Positions 1-8,245 of a stretch of DNA of 64,000 nucleotides are shown here, piece by piece. How positions within the stretch are numbered: position 1 is the stretch's first letter; each line of letters starts with the position of its first letter. This stretch comes from Geodermatophilus sp. TF02-6 (GTDB taxonomy: Bacteria > Actinomycetota > Actinomycetes > Mycobacteriales > Geodermatophilaceae), in the NCBI RefSeq assembly GCF_003319115.1, contig NZ_QOHF01000011.1:98412-162411 (forward strand), in the 5' to 3' direction. The position numbers were made by a program, and so were the translations under genes. Below the pieces are notes generated by a model, which worked only from the letters and a program-made list of their open reading frames with translations, was not told the origin of the DNA and did no database searches.

Positions 1-176
1 GCGCCGGCGTGGGCCTCGCTCTCGCTGACCTCGGGGGTCTCGGCGGAGTCCTCGCCGCCCACCTTGGGGATGACGCTGGTGGACTCGCCGATCCGCTCCT
101 GGGACAGCGCCGCGCCGCACTGCGCGCAGAAGCGACTGCCCTCGGGGTTGTTGTGGCCACAACGAGTGCAGTGCAC
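1..176 (-). CDS. garA: FHA-domain protein GarA-like, N-terminal fragment (runs off window)
   Basis: Only the first 58 codons are present; the gene continues past the left edge. The start is GTG, with a GGAGG ribosome site about 8 bases upstream. The visible part begins with a zinc ribbon, CTRCGHNNPEGSRFCAQCG, having two C-x2-C knuckles, followed by an acidic Ser/Glu-rich linker. No FHA domain is visible, so the name rests on position: the gene follows gcvH, the two DUF881 genes, the DUF1290 gene and pgsA, which matches the mycobacterial garA locus. GarA-type FHA proteins control glutamate and 2-oxoglutarate metabolism after phosphorylation. The N-terminal zinc ribbon is absent from mycobacterial GarA. 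Confidence 0.6.
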   Translation of the reverse strand, partial: MHCTRCGHNNPEGSRFCAQCGAALSQERIGESTSVIPKVGGEDSAETPEVSESEAHAG

Positions 177-416
177 GTCTGTCTCCTCCGGTGCGGGTCG
201 GCAGCGCCGCGGACCTGGGTGCTCGGCCGGGGGACGGCGGGCCGGACGGTCCGCCGCGGGTCGGCCGCCGTGTCGGTCGCGGCGGGCTGTGGATCATGGA
301 ACCAGTGGCCGACCCGGGGGTCAACCACACGTACAGGGTGAGCCTCGCGGTGCCCGCAGCGGGCTGCGCGGTGCCCCGCCCTGGGGAAGCATAGGAGAAG
401 GACTCCCCGCCCCCAC

Positions 417-525
417 CACGGAAGGACCCCGTCCTCCCCGGCCTCCCTGCAGGGTCCCGCCGCGAGCCTGCGAGTGGCGGGGGGCAGGGAGGTCCTCACT
501 GGGGCCGGCGGCGGGGCCCTGCAGG
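417..525. repeat. Interspersed GC-rich repeat, copy A
   Basis: This repeat occupies much of the 354-base gap between garA and gcvH. Positions 445-474 are identical over 30 bases to 49141-49170, and the flanks (GGACCCC... GGCAGGG-GGTCCT) are also shared. No gene or promoter was recognised in the rest of the gap. The family recurs near 3945-4037, 11972-12007 and 49086-49331. Confidence 0.75.
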
Positions 526-530
526 AACCG

Positions 531-938
531 TCAGGGAGCGTCGACCAGGGCCTGGTAGGCGGGGGCGTCGAGGAGGCCGGCGGTGGGGTCGCCGGCGTCC
601 GCGGGGATCCGGACCTCCACCAGCCAGCCGGCGCCGTAGGGGTCGGCGTTGACCGTCTCGGGGGCGTCGGTGAGCGCCTCGTTGACCGCGGTCACGACCC
701 CGGCGACCGGCGAGTAGACGTCGGAGACCGACTTGGTCGACTCCACCTCGCCGATGGGGTTGCCCGGTGTCACCTCGGCGCCGACCTCCGGCAGCTGCAC
801 GAAGACGATGTCGCCCAGGGCGTCCTGCGCGTGGTCGGTGATGCCCACCCGGACGACGGTCGCCGCGCTCCCCTCACCCTCCAGGACCAGGGCCCACTCG
901 TGCTGCTCGGTGTAGCGGCGGTCGTCGGGGGTGGTCAT
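531..938 (-). CDS. gcvH: Glycine cleavage system H protein
   Basis: This 135-residue protein is the lipoyl carrier of the glycine cleavage system. It shuttles the aminomethyl group from the P protein to the T protein in the cytosol. The lipoylation site is visible in [12 protein letters not shown], with the modified lysine near residue 69, inside a biotinyl/lipoyl-type beta barrel. Length is normal for the family. It lies downstream of the second DUF881 gene and upstream of garA, the order seen in mycobacteria. No other glycine cleavage gene (P or T protein) is present in the window. Confidence 0.95.
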   Translation of the reverse strand: MTTPDDRRYTEQHEWALVLEGEGSAATVVRVGITDHAQDALGDIVFVQLPEVGAEVTPGNPIGEVESTKSVSDVYSPVAGVVTAVNEALTDAPETVNADPYGAGWLVEVRIPADAGDPTAGLLDAPAYQALVDAP

Positions 939-983
939 GCGGCGGCGTCTCCTGTGCGGGGGAAGGGGTGGGCCGGTCGGGTG

Positions 984-1892
984 TCAGTTCCCGTCGTCGG
1001 CGTCGGGGGAAGCGTATTGAGGCTCCTCCAGCGGCCGCAACGCGTCGACCACGACCCGCTGGGACTGCGCGATGTCCACGCTGCCGCCCTGGCGGCCGAC
1101 CCGGTCGACCACGCCGCCGGGGATGTTCATCGCCGTCTGCAGGTCCTGCGGGGAGCCGATGACGAGGACCTCGTAGGGGCTGCTCACCGGGGTGCCGTCG
1201 ACCAGCAGGTCGCCCGGCTCGCCGGTGACCGCGGTGGACGCCCCGACCCGGACGCCGTCGATCTGCATCGTCTCCGCGCCGGCGCCCCGCAGCTCCTGCA
1301 CCGCGTCGAGCAGGTCGGCGACCCGCACCTGCCGCTCCGGGTCGCGGATGGTCACGACCAGCCCCGGCCCCTGGGCGGCGACGGTGCCGTTGAGGACGCC
1401 CAGCGCCTCGGCCCGCCGCCGGGCCTCCTCCAGCGCGGCCGCGGACCGGCTGTCGGAGCCGGTGAGCTCGCGCAGCGCGGAGCGCTGGTCGGCGATCTGG
1501 GCGCGCAGCAGGTCCTCGCGGGCGTCGAGGGTGTCGAGGATGCTCACCAGGTCCTCCTCGCGCAGGCCGGCGAGGTCCTCGTCGGTGCCGGTGTTGCGCA
1601 CCTGGACGGCGATGGCGAAGCCGAGCAGCAGGGTGAGCACGCCGATGAGCAGCGCGGCCAGCGGGTCGCGCCGGCGGCGCCGGCCGGGCGCCGGGCCCAC
1701 GTCCGCCGCGGGGTCGTCCGCCGCGGGGTCGTCCGCCGCGGGGTCGTCCGCCGCGGGGTCGTGCGCCGTGGTGTCCGCCGTGGTGTCGTCGGAGCCCGCG
1801 GTGGACGGCTCCTCCGCCGTCCCCCGGCGCCGCTCGGCCGCGGACGGCGCGACGCCGTCCACGCCGTGGCCCGGTCGCCGGTCGTCGCTCAT
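984..1892 (-). CDS. DUF881 membrane-anchored protein (downstream copy)
   Basis: The protein has 302 residues. The ATG at 1892 overlaps the stop of the upstream DUF1290 gene (ATGA), which fixes the start and implies translational coupling. The N-terminal tail (1-75) is cytoplasmic, acidic and low complexity, with four perfect DPAAD repeats (about 45-64) followed by an RRRRR stop-transfer signal. One membrane segment spans about 77-97, and a short coiled coil leads into the DUF881 fold outside the membrane. DUF881 proteins flank the small basic protein gene throughout actinobacteria; their function is unknown, with a suspected link to cell envelope or division. Confidence 0.88.
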   Translation of the reverse strand: MSDDRRPGHGVDGVAPSAAERRRGTAEEPSTAGSDDTTADTTAHDPAADDPAADDPAADDPAADVGPAPGRRRRRDPLAALLIGVLTLLLGFAIAVQVRNTGTDEDLAGLREEDLVSILDTLDAREDLLRAQIADQRSALRELTGSDSRSAAALEEARRRAEALGVLNGTVAAQGPGLVVTIRDPERQVRVADLLDAVQELRGAGAETMQIDGVRVGASTAVTGEPGDLLVDGTPVSSPYEVLVIGSPQDLQTAMNIPGGVVDRVGRQGGSVDIAQSQRVVVDALRPLEEPQYASPDADDGN

Positions 1893-2221
1893 GCCCGGAA
1901 CACGTGTCGTCGGATGGCGGCGGCGTTGCCGAAGATGCGGATGCCGAGGACGACGACGACGGCCGTCGAGAGCTGTGCGCCCACGCCGAGCTGGTCGCCG
2001 AGGAAGACCACCAGCGCGGCGACCACCACGTTGGACACGAAGGAGATGACGAACACCTTCGCGTCGAAGATGCCGTCGAGCCGGGCGCGGGCGCCGCCGA
2101 AGACGGCGTCCAGCGCGGCGACCACGGCGATCGGCAGGTAGGGCTGCAGCCACAGGGGGACGGTCGGGTCGAACACCAGGCCGAGGACGACGCCGAGGGC
2201 CAGGCCGAGGATCGGGATCAC
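1889..2221 (-). CDS. DUF1290 small basic membrane protein (Sbp family)
   Basis: This 110-residue protein has three or four hydrophobic segments (about 2-18, 25-40, 56-75, 82-98) and a basic C-terminus (IRRHVFRA). It matches the DUF1290/small basic protein family, which sits beside division genes in Gram-positive bacteria. It lies between two DUF881 genes, two bases after the upstream copy and overlapping the downstream one, so the three are probably a single membrane assembly. The biochemical role is unknown. Confidence 0.9.
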   Translation of the reverse strand: MIPILGLALGVVLGLVFDPTVPLWLQPYLPIAVVAALDAVFGGARARLDGIFDAKVFVISFVSNVVVAALVVFLGDQLGVGAQLSTAVVVVLGIRIFGNAAAIRRHVFRA

Positions 2222-2223
2222 GG

Positions 2224-3171
2224 TCAGCCTCCCGGCGTGGGGTCGGGGGCGGCGCTGGCGGAAGGCAGGGCGGCGGAAGGCAGGGCGGCGGGCTCCTCGG
2301 ACACCGGGGCGGCGGAGCGGAGCTCGCGGGAGCTCCCGGCGGGCAGGGACAGCTCGTCCTCCTGGGCGAACTCGAACCGCAGTCGGTAGGTCTTCGAGAT
2401 GACGGCGAGGGCGCCGACCTCGGGGCTGGCCAGGAACCGCGACCGCAGGGTCTCGGGGTCGCCGACGGCGCTGACCAGGTACGGGTTGGTCACCGGCCGG
2501 AAGTCGACCAGCACGGCCTCACCGGCGAAGCGGATGGCCGAGGTGGGCCCGAGCTGCTGGCCGTTGACGCCCACGGCCTCGGCGCCGGCGGCCCACAGCG
2601 CGTTGACCACCAGCTGCAGGTCGCCGTCGCGCACCAGCCCGCGGGGGTCGGCCTCCCCCGCCCCGCCGACCGGGTCGGCGTCGGCGTCGGGCTCGGCATC
2701 GGCCAGGGTGACCAGCAGGCCGGGGCCGCTCACCGGCGCGACCGCGGCGGCCAGCTCGGCGTCGGCCAGCTCGTCGAGGGCCCGCTGGCCGACGGCGCTG
2801 CTGGCCAGCGCGTCGTCCCGGGTGGCGGCGACGTCGGCGCGCAGTCGCTCGAGGTCCGCGGCGAGCGCGTCGGTGGTCGCCGACTCGGTCTCGACGTCGC
2901 CGACCAGCGCCGCTCGCACCTGCTCGCGGCCCTGCGCCCCAGCCGCGGCCCCGCCGTAGGTGACGGCGGCCAGCACCCCGGCGACGGCCGTGACCAGCGC
3001 GACCGCGACCTGCCCGCCGCGGCGCCGGAACGGTGCGGGGGCCGCCCCGGCCGCGGCCCGCGCGCGGGCGCGCCGCTCGTAGGCCGGGTCGAGGGTCTCG
3101 GCCAGCACCTGGTCGAGCAGCGAGGCGCCCAGCGAACGCGGCCCCCCGCCGCGGCGCGGCGTCGAGGTCAC
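2224..3171 (-). CDS. DUF881 membrane-anchored protein (upstream copy)
   Basis: The protein has 315 residues. The GTG at 3171 overlaps the pgsA stop by four bases (GTGA); longer readings run into the pgsA frame and were discarded. One membrane segment lies at about 53-72. A coiled-coil region follows (about 80-140), then the DUF881 domain with the signature VSGPGLLVTL and a VNGQQLGPTSAIRFAG segment. The tail is Ala/Pro/Ser-rich. It is paralogous to the protein at 984-1892. The function is not established. Confidence 0.88.
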   Translation of the reverse strand: MTSTPRRGGGPRSLGASLLDQVLAETLDPAYERRARARAAAGAAPAPFRRRGGQVAVALVTAVAGVLAAVTYGGAAAGAQGREQVRAALVGDVETESATTDALAADLERLRADVAATRDDALASSAVGQRALDELADAELAAAVAPVSGPGLLVTLADAEPDADADPVGGAGEADPRGLVRDGDLQLVVNALWAAGAEAVGVNGQQLGPTSAIRFAGEAVLVDFRPVTNPYLVSAVGDPETLRSRFLASPEVGALAVISKTYRLRFEFAQEDELSLPAGSSRELRSAAPVSEEPAALPSAALPSASAAPDPTPGG

Positions 3172-3824
3172 CGCGGTGCTCCGGCGGCGGCCCGCTCGGC
3201 GCGCACCAGGCCCACCACCTGGACGACGTAGAGGACGCCGGCCAGGACGTAGAGCGCCCCTCCCCAGATGGTGAACGCGTAGGCCACCGGACGGGCGACG
3301 GCCACCACCGGCCCCTCGCCGTCGGCCAGCAGCAGCAACGGGAAGGCGTAGAGCAGGGTGAACGTCGCCGCCTTGCCCAGGTAGTGCACCTGCAGCGGCG
3401 GGTAGCCGTAACGGCGCAGCACCAGCAGCGCCGCCCCGAGCACCACCTCGCGGCCGACGAGCACGGCGACCACCCACAGCGGCACGACGTCGCGCAGCAC
3501 GAAGGCGACCAGCGTGGCGACGACGTAGAGCCGGTCGGCGGCCGGGTCGAGCAGCGCGCCCAGGCGGCTGGACTGGCCGAGCGCGCGGGCGAGCCTGCCG
3601 TCGGCCCAGTCGGTGACCCCGGAGACGGCCAGCACCACCACGGCCCAGCCGTCGGCGCGCGGGCCCAGCAGCAGCCACAGGAACAGCGGCACGCCGAGCA
3701 GGCGCAGCAGCGACAGCGCGTTGGGGACGGTCCAGACCCGGTCGGGCAGCCGGTTGCGGTCGGCTCCGAGCGGCGTGCCCGACGAGGCCGGGGCAGCAGC
3801 CGGCCCCCCGTGGGACGACGTCAC
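3168..3824 (-). CDS. pgsA: CDP-alcohol phosphatidyltransferase (PgsA family)
   Basis: This 218-residue integral membrane enzyme transfers a phosphatidyl group from CDP-diacylglycerol to an alcohol, most likely glycerol-3-phosphate. The CDP-OH-P signature D-G-x2-A-R-x8-G-x3-D-x3-D is complete (D75 G76, A79 R80, G89, D93, D97). About six hydrophobic segments follow the family pattern. It is the first gene of the pgsA-DUF881-DUF1290-DUF881 run, as for mycobacterial pgsA2. The alcohol acceptor cannot be proved from sequence. Confidence 0.88.
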   Translation of the reverse strand: MTSSHGGPAAAPASSGTPLGADRNRLPDRVWTVPNALSLLRLLGVPLFLWLLLGPRADGWAVVVLAVSGVTDWADGRLARALGQSSRLGALLDPAADRLYVVATLVAFVLRDVVPLWVVAVLVGREVVLGAALLVLRRYGYPPLQVHYLGKAATFTLLYAFPLLLLADGEGPVVAVARPVAYAFTIWGGALYVLAGVLYVVQVVGLVRAERAAAGAPR

Positions 3825-3944
3825 AGAACCTCCAGCCCGCTGCGCACCTCCACCGAGGCTAGTGGCCCGCGCCGACGGTCTCCGGGGCGGCGCACCGCGA
3901 GGCCCACCCCTGGGCCCACTCCGAGCCTGCGGAGGGTACCGGGC

Positions 3945-4037
3945 GGCCCCTGCAGGTAGCAGGACCCCGTCCTCCTCACCCCTCGCAAGCTCGGGGCGAG
4001 CCTCGGGACGGGGCCGCGGCGGGCAGGGGGGTCCTCG
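3945..4037. repeat. Interspersed GC-rich repeat, copy B
   Basis: This fills most of the 214-base space between the EF-G-like gene and pgsA. It shares CACCCCTCGCA-GCTCGGGGCG and GGGACGGGGCC with the right half of the copy at 49086-49331, and GGACCCCGTCCTCC with copy A. It ends against the stop codon of the EF-G-like gene. Confidence 0.65.
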
Positions 4038-4038
4038 C

Positions 4039-6123
4039 TCAGGCGGGCACGGCGGTCAGCGACGCCGGCGCCGGCTCGTAGCCCAGCGGGCGGCGGGTGA
4101 AGCTGCCGGTGCCGTGGGAGACCGAGCGCAGCGCCCCCGCGTAGGTGAGCAGCTCGATCTCGGGCACCTCGGCGCGCACCGTCGTCCGGTCGCGGTCGGG
4201 GTCGGCGTCGCTGCCGGTGACCCGGGCCCGCCGGCCGGACAGGTCGCTCATCACCGCGCCCACGTACTCGCCGGGGACGACGACCGCCACGTCGCACCAC
4301 GGTTCGAGCACCCGGGTGCCGGCGGCCGCGGCCGCCTCGCGCAGCGCCAGCGCCCCGGCCGCCTGGAAGGCCGCGTCGGAGGAGTCGACCGAGTGGGCCT
4401 TGCCGTCGACCAGGGTGAGGTGGACGTCGACGATCGGCCGGTCGCCGGAGACCCCGCGCTCGGCCTGGGTGCGGATGCCCTTCTCCACGCTGCCGTGGAA
4501 CTGGCCGGGCACCGTACCGCCGACGATGCGCTGCTCGAAGACGACGCCGGAGCCGGGCGACCCGGGCTCGGCCTCGACCACCACGATGGCGTACTGCCCG
4601 TGCCCGCCGGACTGCTTGACGTGCCGGCCGGTGACCCGGGCGGAGCCGGCGAGCGTCTCCACCATGGGAACCCGCACCGGGACGGTGTTCACCCCCACGC
4701 CGTGCCGGGTCCGCAGCCGCTCGAGCAGCACCTCGGCGTGCGCCTCGCCGATGCACCACAGCAGCAGCTGGCCGGTGTCGGGACGGCGCTCCAGCCGCAC
4801 CGTCGGGTCCTCGGCGGCCAGCCGGGCCAGGGCGGTGGCCAGGCGGTCCTCGTCGGCCCGGGACGCCGCGTCCACGGCGACCGGCAGCTGCGGGGCGGGC
4901 AGCTCCCAGGGCGGCACCAGCCGCGGGTCCTCGGGCGAGGACAGCGTGTCGCCGGTCTCGGCGGAGGTGAGCCGGGCGACGGCGCAGACGTCGCCGGCCG
5001 GGCAGGCGGCGACCGGGCGCAGCGCCGCCCCCAGCGGGGAGGAGACCGCGCCGACGCGCTCGTCGACGTCGTGGTCGGGGTGGCCGCGGTCGGCCATGCC
5101 GTGCCCGGAGACGTGGACGGGGGTGTCCGGCCGCAGGGTGCCGGAGAAGACCCGGACCAGGGAGACCCGGCCCAGGTAGGGGTCGGTCGTCGTCTTGACC
5201 ACCTCGGCCACCAGCGGGCCGTCGGGGTCGCACGACAGCGGGGACGCCGGGGAGCCGTCGGGGCGGGTGGCCGGCGGGCAGCCGTGCTCCAGCGGGCTCG
5301 GGAAGGCCGAGACCAGCAGGTCCAGCAGCTCGGGGACGCCGACGCCGGTCAGCGGCGCGACGCACAGGATCGGGTGGAAGTGGCCGCGGGCGACCGCCGT
5401 CTCCAGGTCGGCGACCAGGTCGGCGACGACGAGCTCCTCGCCGGCCAGGTAGCGGTCCATGAGGGTCTCGTCCTCGCTCTCGCCGATGATCCCCTCGATC
5501 AGCTCGGCGCGCAGCCGGTCGGCGTCCTGGGCGTCCGCGCCGTTCGTGTCGGGGTGGGGCTCGAGCAGCGAGACCAGCCCGGAGACGGCGCCGTCCGGCC
5601 CGCGCTGGAGCAGGTGCAGCGGGAGGACGCCGTCCCCCAGCTCGGTGCGGCAGGCGCGCACCGCGTCGTCGACGTCGGCGCGGGGACGGTCCAGCTGGGT
5701 GATCACCACGGCGCGCGGCATGCCGACGGCCGCGCACTCGTCCCACAGCGCGACCGTGGTCGCGTCGACGCCACCCACCGCGGACACGACGAACAGCGCG
5801 GCGTCGGCGGCGCGCAGGCCGGCGCGCAGCTCGCCGACGAAGTCGGGTGAGCCGGGGGTGTCGAGCAGGGTGAGGCGGTGCCCGGCGTGCTCGACGGTGG
5901 CGACGCCGAGCGACACCGACCGCTGCTGCCGGACCTCCACCTCCTCGCTGTCCAGGCAGGTGGTGCCCTCCTCGACCCGGCCGGCGCGCGGCAGGGCGCC
6001 GGTGGCGGCCAGCAGCGCCTCGGCGAGGGTGGTCTTGCCCGCGGCCGCGTGGCCCACCAGGGCCACGTTGCGCACCTTCTCGGCCGGTCGCGGGGCGGGT
6101 GCGGTCCCGGTGTCCTTGGCCAC
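4039..6123 (-). CDS. Elongation factor G-like protein (EF-G2 type)
   Basis: This 694-residue translational GTPase paralog resembles mycobacterial FusA2. The P-loop GHAAAGKTT is at 24-32 and the G3 motif DTPG at 88-91. The usual NKxD guanine-specificity motif reads TQLD at 142-145, a departure at a key position. Domains II-V follow; domain IV is recognisable from GGHGQYA and VPGQFHGSVEKGI. Actinobacterial EF-G2 proteins are dispensable and poorly active as translocases, and some lack measurable GTP hydrolysis, so it should not be taken as the housekeeping EF-G. It stands alone, downstream of the DUF1918 gene by six bases. Confidence 0.88.
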   Translation of the reverse strand: MAKDTGTAPAPRPAEKVRNVALVGHAAAGKTTLAEALLAATGALPRAGRVEEGTTCLDSEEVEVRQQRSVSLGVATVEHAGHRLTLLDTPGSPDFVGELRAGLRAADAALFVVSAVGGVDATTVALWDECAAVGMPRAVVITQLDRPRADVDDAVRACRTELGDGVLPLHLLQRGPDGAVSGLVSLLEPHPDTNGADAQDADRLRAELIEGIIGESEDETLMDRYLAGEELVVADLVADLETAVARGHFHPILCVAPLTGVGVPELLDLLVSAFPSPLEHGCPPATRPDGSPASPLSCDPDGPLVAEVVKTTTDPYLGRVSLVRVFSGTLRPDTPVHVSGHGMADRGHPDHDVDERVGAVSSPLGAALRPVAACPAGDVCAVARLTSAETGDTLSSPEDPRLVPPWELPAPQLPVAVDAASRADEDRLATALARLAAEDPTVRLERRPDTGQLLLWCIGEAHAEVLLERLRTRHGVGVNTVPVRVPMVETLAGSARVTGRHVKQSGGHGQYAIVVVEAEPGSPGSGVVFEQRIVGGTVPGQFHGSVEKGIRTQAERGVSGDRPIVDVHLTLVDGKAHSVDSSDAAFQAAGALALREAAAAAGTRVLEPWCDVAVVVPGEYVGAVMSDLSGRRARVTGSDADPDRDRTTVRAEVPEIELLTYAGALRSVSHGTGSFTRRPLGYEPAPASLTAVPA

Positions 6124-6129
6124 GCCGGC

Positions 6130-6324
6130 TCAGCCTGCCGCTGCCGGGACGACGGCGCAGGTGCCCGCCGGGTAGAAGACCCCGGTGTGCCCGTCGGGGT
6201 CCCACCGGACGACGTAGGGCGGCCCCCCGCCCTGCCCCCGGACCTCGAGCACCTCGCCGGTGCGTTCCGGCTCTCCCTGGTGGGTGGACCGGACGACGAT
6301 CCTGTCCCCGACTCGCGCTTCCAC
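6130..6324 (-). CDS. DUF1918 domain protein
   Basis: This 64-residue protein has the DUF1918 pattern: MxARVGDRIVVRSTHQG at the start, then a VVRWDPDGHTGVFYPAG segment. The family forms a small SH3-like barrel and is common in actinobacteria with no assigned function. An AGGTCACC stretch precedes the start. It is followed after six bases by the EF-G-like gene, so the two may share a transcript. Confidence 0.85.
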   Translation of the reverse strand: MEARVGDRIVVRSTHQGEPERTGEVLEVRGQGGGPPYVVRWDPDGHTGVFYPAGTCAVVPAAAG

Positions 6325-7061
6325 GGTGACCTCCCGGCGACGGACCCGGACTGTGTGGGGTGTGACACAGCCTGCCTCCGGGCCTGGGGCGGATCAAGGG
6401 GCCCCTCTCCGGCACGGCAGGCCCGGCGGCGGGCCCCGACGGGGTACCCGCCCCCGGGGCCCGTGCTGGGCCGGTGACCAGCAGCGGACACGCGCCTGGC
6501 CAGGAGCAGGGCACGCGCCGTCCCCCGCGCGGCCTGGGCTCGGCCTGGGCTCGGCCGTTCCCTGCCGGAGTGCGGTTGTCGCGTCCCGCTTCGAGCGCCC
6601 TCGTCCCCAGGTGTGCGGTGGTGCTCGCGGAGATGTTGCATCTAGTTGGGGATAACGGATATGCCGCACGATCGGGACGGCGCCGCGAGGCTCCCGGGCG
6701 TCCTCGCTCCCCCGCGTGTCCCCGGAAGCCCTGGCGGTCCCGCACGACTTGGGGGTGACGGTGCGCTCGCCGGTCGCCCCTCGAGCCGCCGCGCCCGGCC
6801 GGGAGCGTCCCCGGGTCCTGGCGGGCCGGACGAGGCCGTGCCGGAACGCGCCCTCCCCCGCTGGGACCACCGGTCGGCGGGCGGTGGCACACGACGTGCT
6901 CCGCGGGGCGCCCCGGACAGCGCAGGGGCCGCTCCCGGTCCCTCGGGAACGGCCCCTGCTCCGGCGGGCGGACCGCAACCCGGACCGGCGGGTCCTCACC
7001 CCCCGACCATGTGGCCGGAGGCCTGCGGGGGATGGCGCTCGGGCGCACGGGGGACGGTCCC
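6325..7061. other. Intergenic region without a recognised gene
   Basis: The 737 bases between the DUF1918 gene and the alcohol dehydrogenase hold no reading frame with family-like content; the long open frames are composition artefacts. There is a short AT-richer patch at 6631-6663 (GATGTTGCATC, then GGATAACGGATATG) that stands out from the background, and a terminator hairpin near the right end. The role of the patch is unknown. Confidence 0.5.
6922..6959 (-). terminator. Hairpin terminator downstream of the alcohol dehydrogenase
   Basis: A perfect 10-bp stem (GCAGGGGCCG / CGGCCCCTGC) encloses an inner stem TCCCG / CGGGA. It lies about 100 bases past the stop of the alcohol dehydrogenase. 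There is no T-run, as is usual for high-GC actinobacteria. Confidence 0.7.
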
Positions 7062-8180
7062 TCAGTCGAAGAGGACCACCCCTCGGATGTTCTTGCCGGC
7101 CTTCATGTCGGTGAAGCCCTGGGCGACCTGCTCGAGGGTGTAGGTCCGCGTGACGAGCTCGTCGAGCTTGAGCGTGCCGGCCGCGTACTGGGCGAGCAGG
7201 TTGGGGATGTCCCACCGCGGGTTGCACCCGCCGAAGAGCGCTCCCTGCAGCCGCTTCTGGAACACCGTGAACATCGTGTGGTGGATCGGGATGCCGACCG
7301 ACTGTCGCATCCCCCCGGTCCCGGTGAGGACGACGGTGCCAGCCTTGCGGATGGAGTTGACCGCCTCGGCGATGTGGTCGCCGTTCACGACACCGACGGT
7401 GACGACGGTCGCGTCGGCCCCCTGCCCGTTGGTCATCGACTGGGCGAGGGCGGTCGCCTCCTTCATGGTGTCGGTGGCGTGCGTCGCGCCGAGCTTCACG
7501 GCGGTCTCCCGTTTGAACTCGACCGGGTCGACGGCGATGACCGCGCGGGCGCCGATGGCGTGGGCGGCCTGCACGCTGTTGATCCCGACCCCACCGACGC
7601 CCATGACGATGACCACGTCACCGGCTCGGGCGTCGGACATGTTGGTCACCGATCCCCATCCCGTGGCGACGCCGCAGCTGACCAGTGCGGCCTTGTCCAG
7701 CGGCACGTCACGGTCGATCTTCACCACCGACCGGGCGTCGACGACCGTGTGCTCGCTGAACGCCGAGACGCCGGAGGTCTGCACGACCGGCCTGCCCTGG
7801 TAGGTCATCCGGAAGCTGGTGGGGTCGTCGGGGCGCGCCCCGGTGAAGGTCTTCGCGCCGAGGTCGCAGAGGTTCTGCCGTCCGGTCGAGCACATCCGGC
7901 ACCGCCCGCAGACGGTGATGAAGCTGAGCACCACGTGGTCGCCCTCGGCCCATCCGGGGGTGTCGGGGCCGACGCCGACGACGACACCGGCTCCCTCGTG
8001 CCCACCGGCCACGGGCAGCCGGGCCGGGGAGTCGCCGACGGCGACGTGGTCGTCGGTGTGACAGAGCCCGGCGGCGACCATCTCGACCAGCAGTTCGCCC
8101 TGCCGGGGTCCGTCGAGGTCGACCTCGGTCAGCTCGTACTGGCCGGGCTGTGCGTGCAGGACTGCGCTTCGGGTCTTCAC
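7062..8180 (-). CDS. NDMA-dependent alcohol dehydrogenase, zinc MDR family
   Basis: This 372-residue enzyme belongs to the nicotinoprotein alcohol dehydrogenases, which keep NAD(H) bound and pass electrons to an artificial acceptor (NDMA) or, in vivo, to mycofactocin. Zinc ligands are visible: catalytic C40 (GLCHTDDH) and H61 (GGHEGAG), and structural cysteines 91, 94, 97 and 105 (CGRCRMC..NLC). The cofactor motif is GVGGVGINS. The start is GTG at 8180, with GGAGG five to eight bases upstream; earlier starts run through a 17-bp tandem repeat and were rejected. No mycofactocin biosynthesis genes lie in the window, so the partner must be encoded elsewhere. The natural alcohol is unknown. Confidence 0.88.
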   Translation of the reverse strand: MKTRSAVLHAQPGQYELTEVDLDGPRQGELLVEMVAAGLCHTDDHVAVGDSPARLPVAGGHEGAGVVVGVGPDTPGWAEGDHVVLSFITVCGRCRMCSTGRQNLCDLGAKTFTGARPDDPTSFRMTYQGRPVVQTSGVSAFSEHTVVDARSVVKIDRDVPLDKAALVSCGVATGWGSVTNMSDARAGDVVIVMGVGGVGINSVQAAHAIGARAVIAVDPVEFKRETAVKLGATHATDTMKEATALAQSMTNGQGADATVVTVGVVNGDHIAEAVNSIRKAGTVVLTGTGGMRQSVGIPIHHTMFTVFQKRLQGALFGGCNPRWDIPNLLAQYAAGTLKLDELVTRTYTLEQVAQGFTDMKAGKNIRGVVLFD

Positions 8181-8194
8181 GTCTGTTCCTCCCT

Positions 8195-8245
8195 GGAGTT
8201 CGAGGTGTCGCGGAGTTCGAGGGGTTGCGGAGTTCGAGGTGTCGC
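8195..8245. repeat. Three 17-bp tandem repeats upstream of the alcohol dehydrogenase
   Basis: Three adjacent copies (8195-8211, 8212-8228, 8229-8245) share GGAGTTCGAGG; the outer two are identical and the middle differs at three bases. They end 15 bases from the GTG, directly before its ribosome site. The position suggests an operator array or a 5' leader element. Confidence 0.85.

Noticed and set aside
3821..7048. A 1075-codon minus-strand frame
   Set aside because: It is a shifted-frame shadow of the EF-G-like gene with Arg/Pro/Gly-rich composition and no domain.
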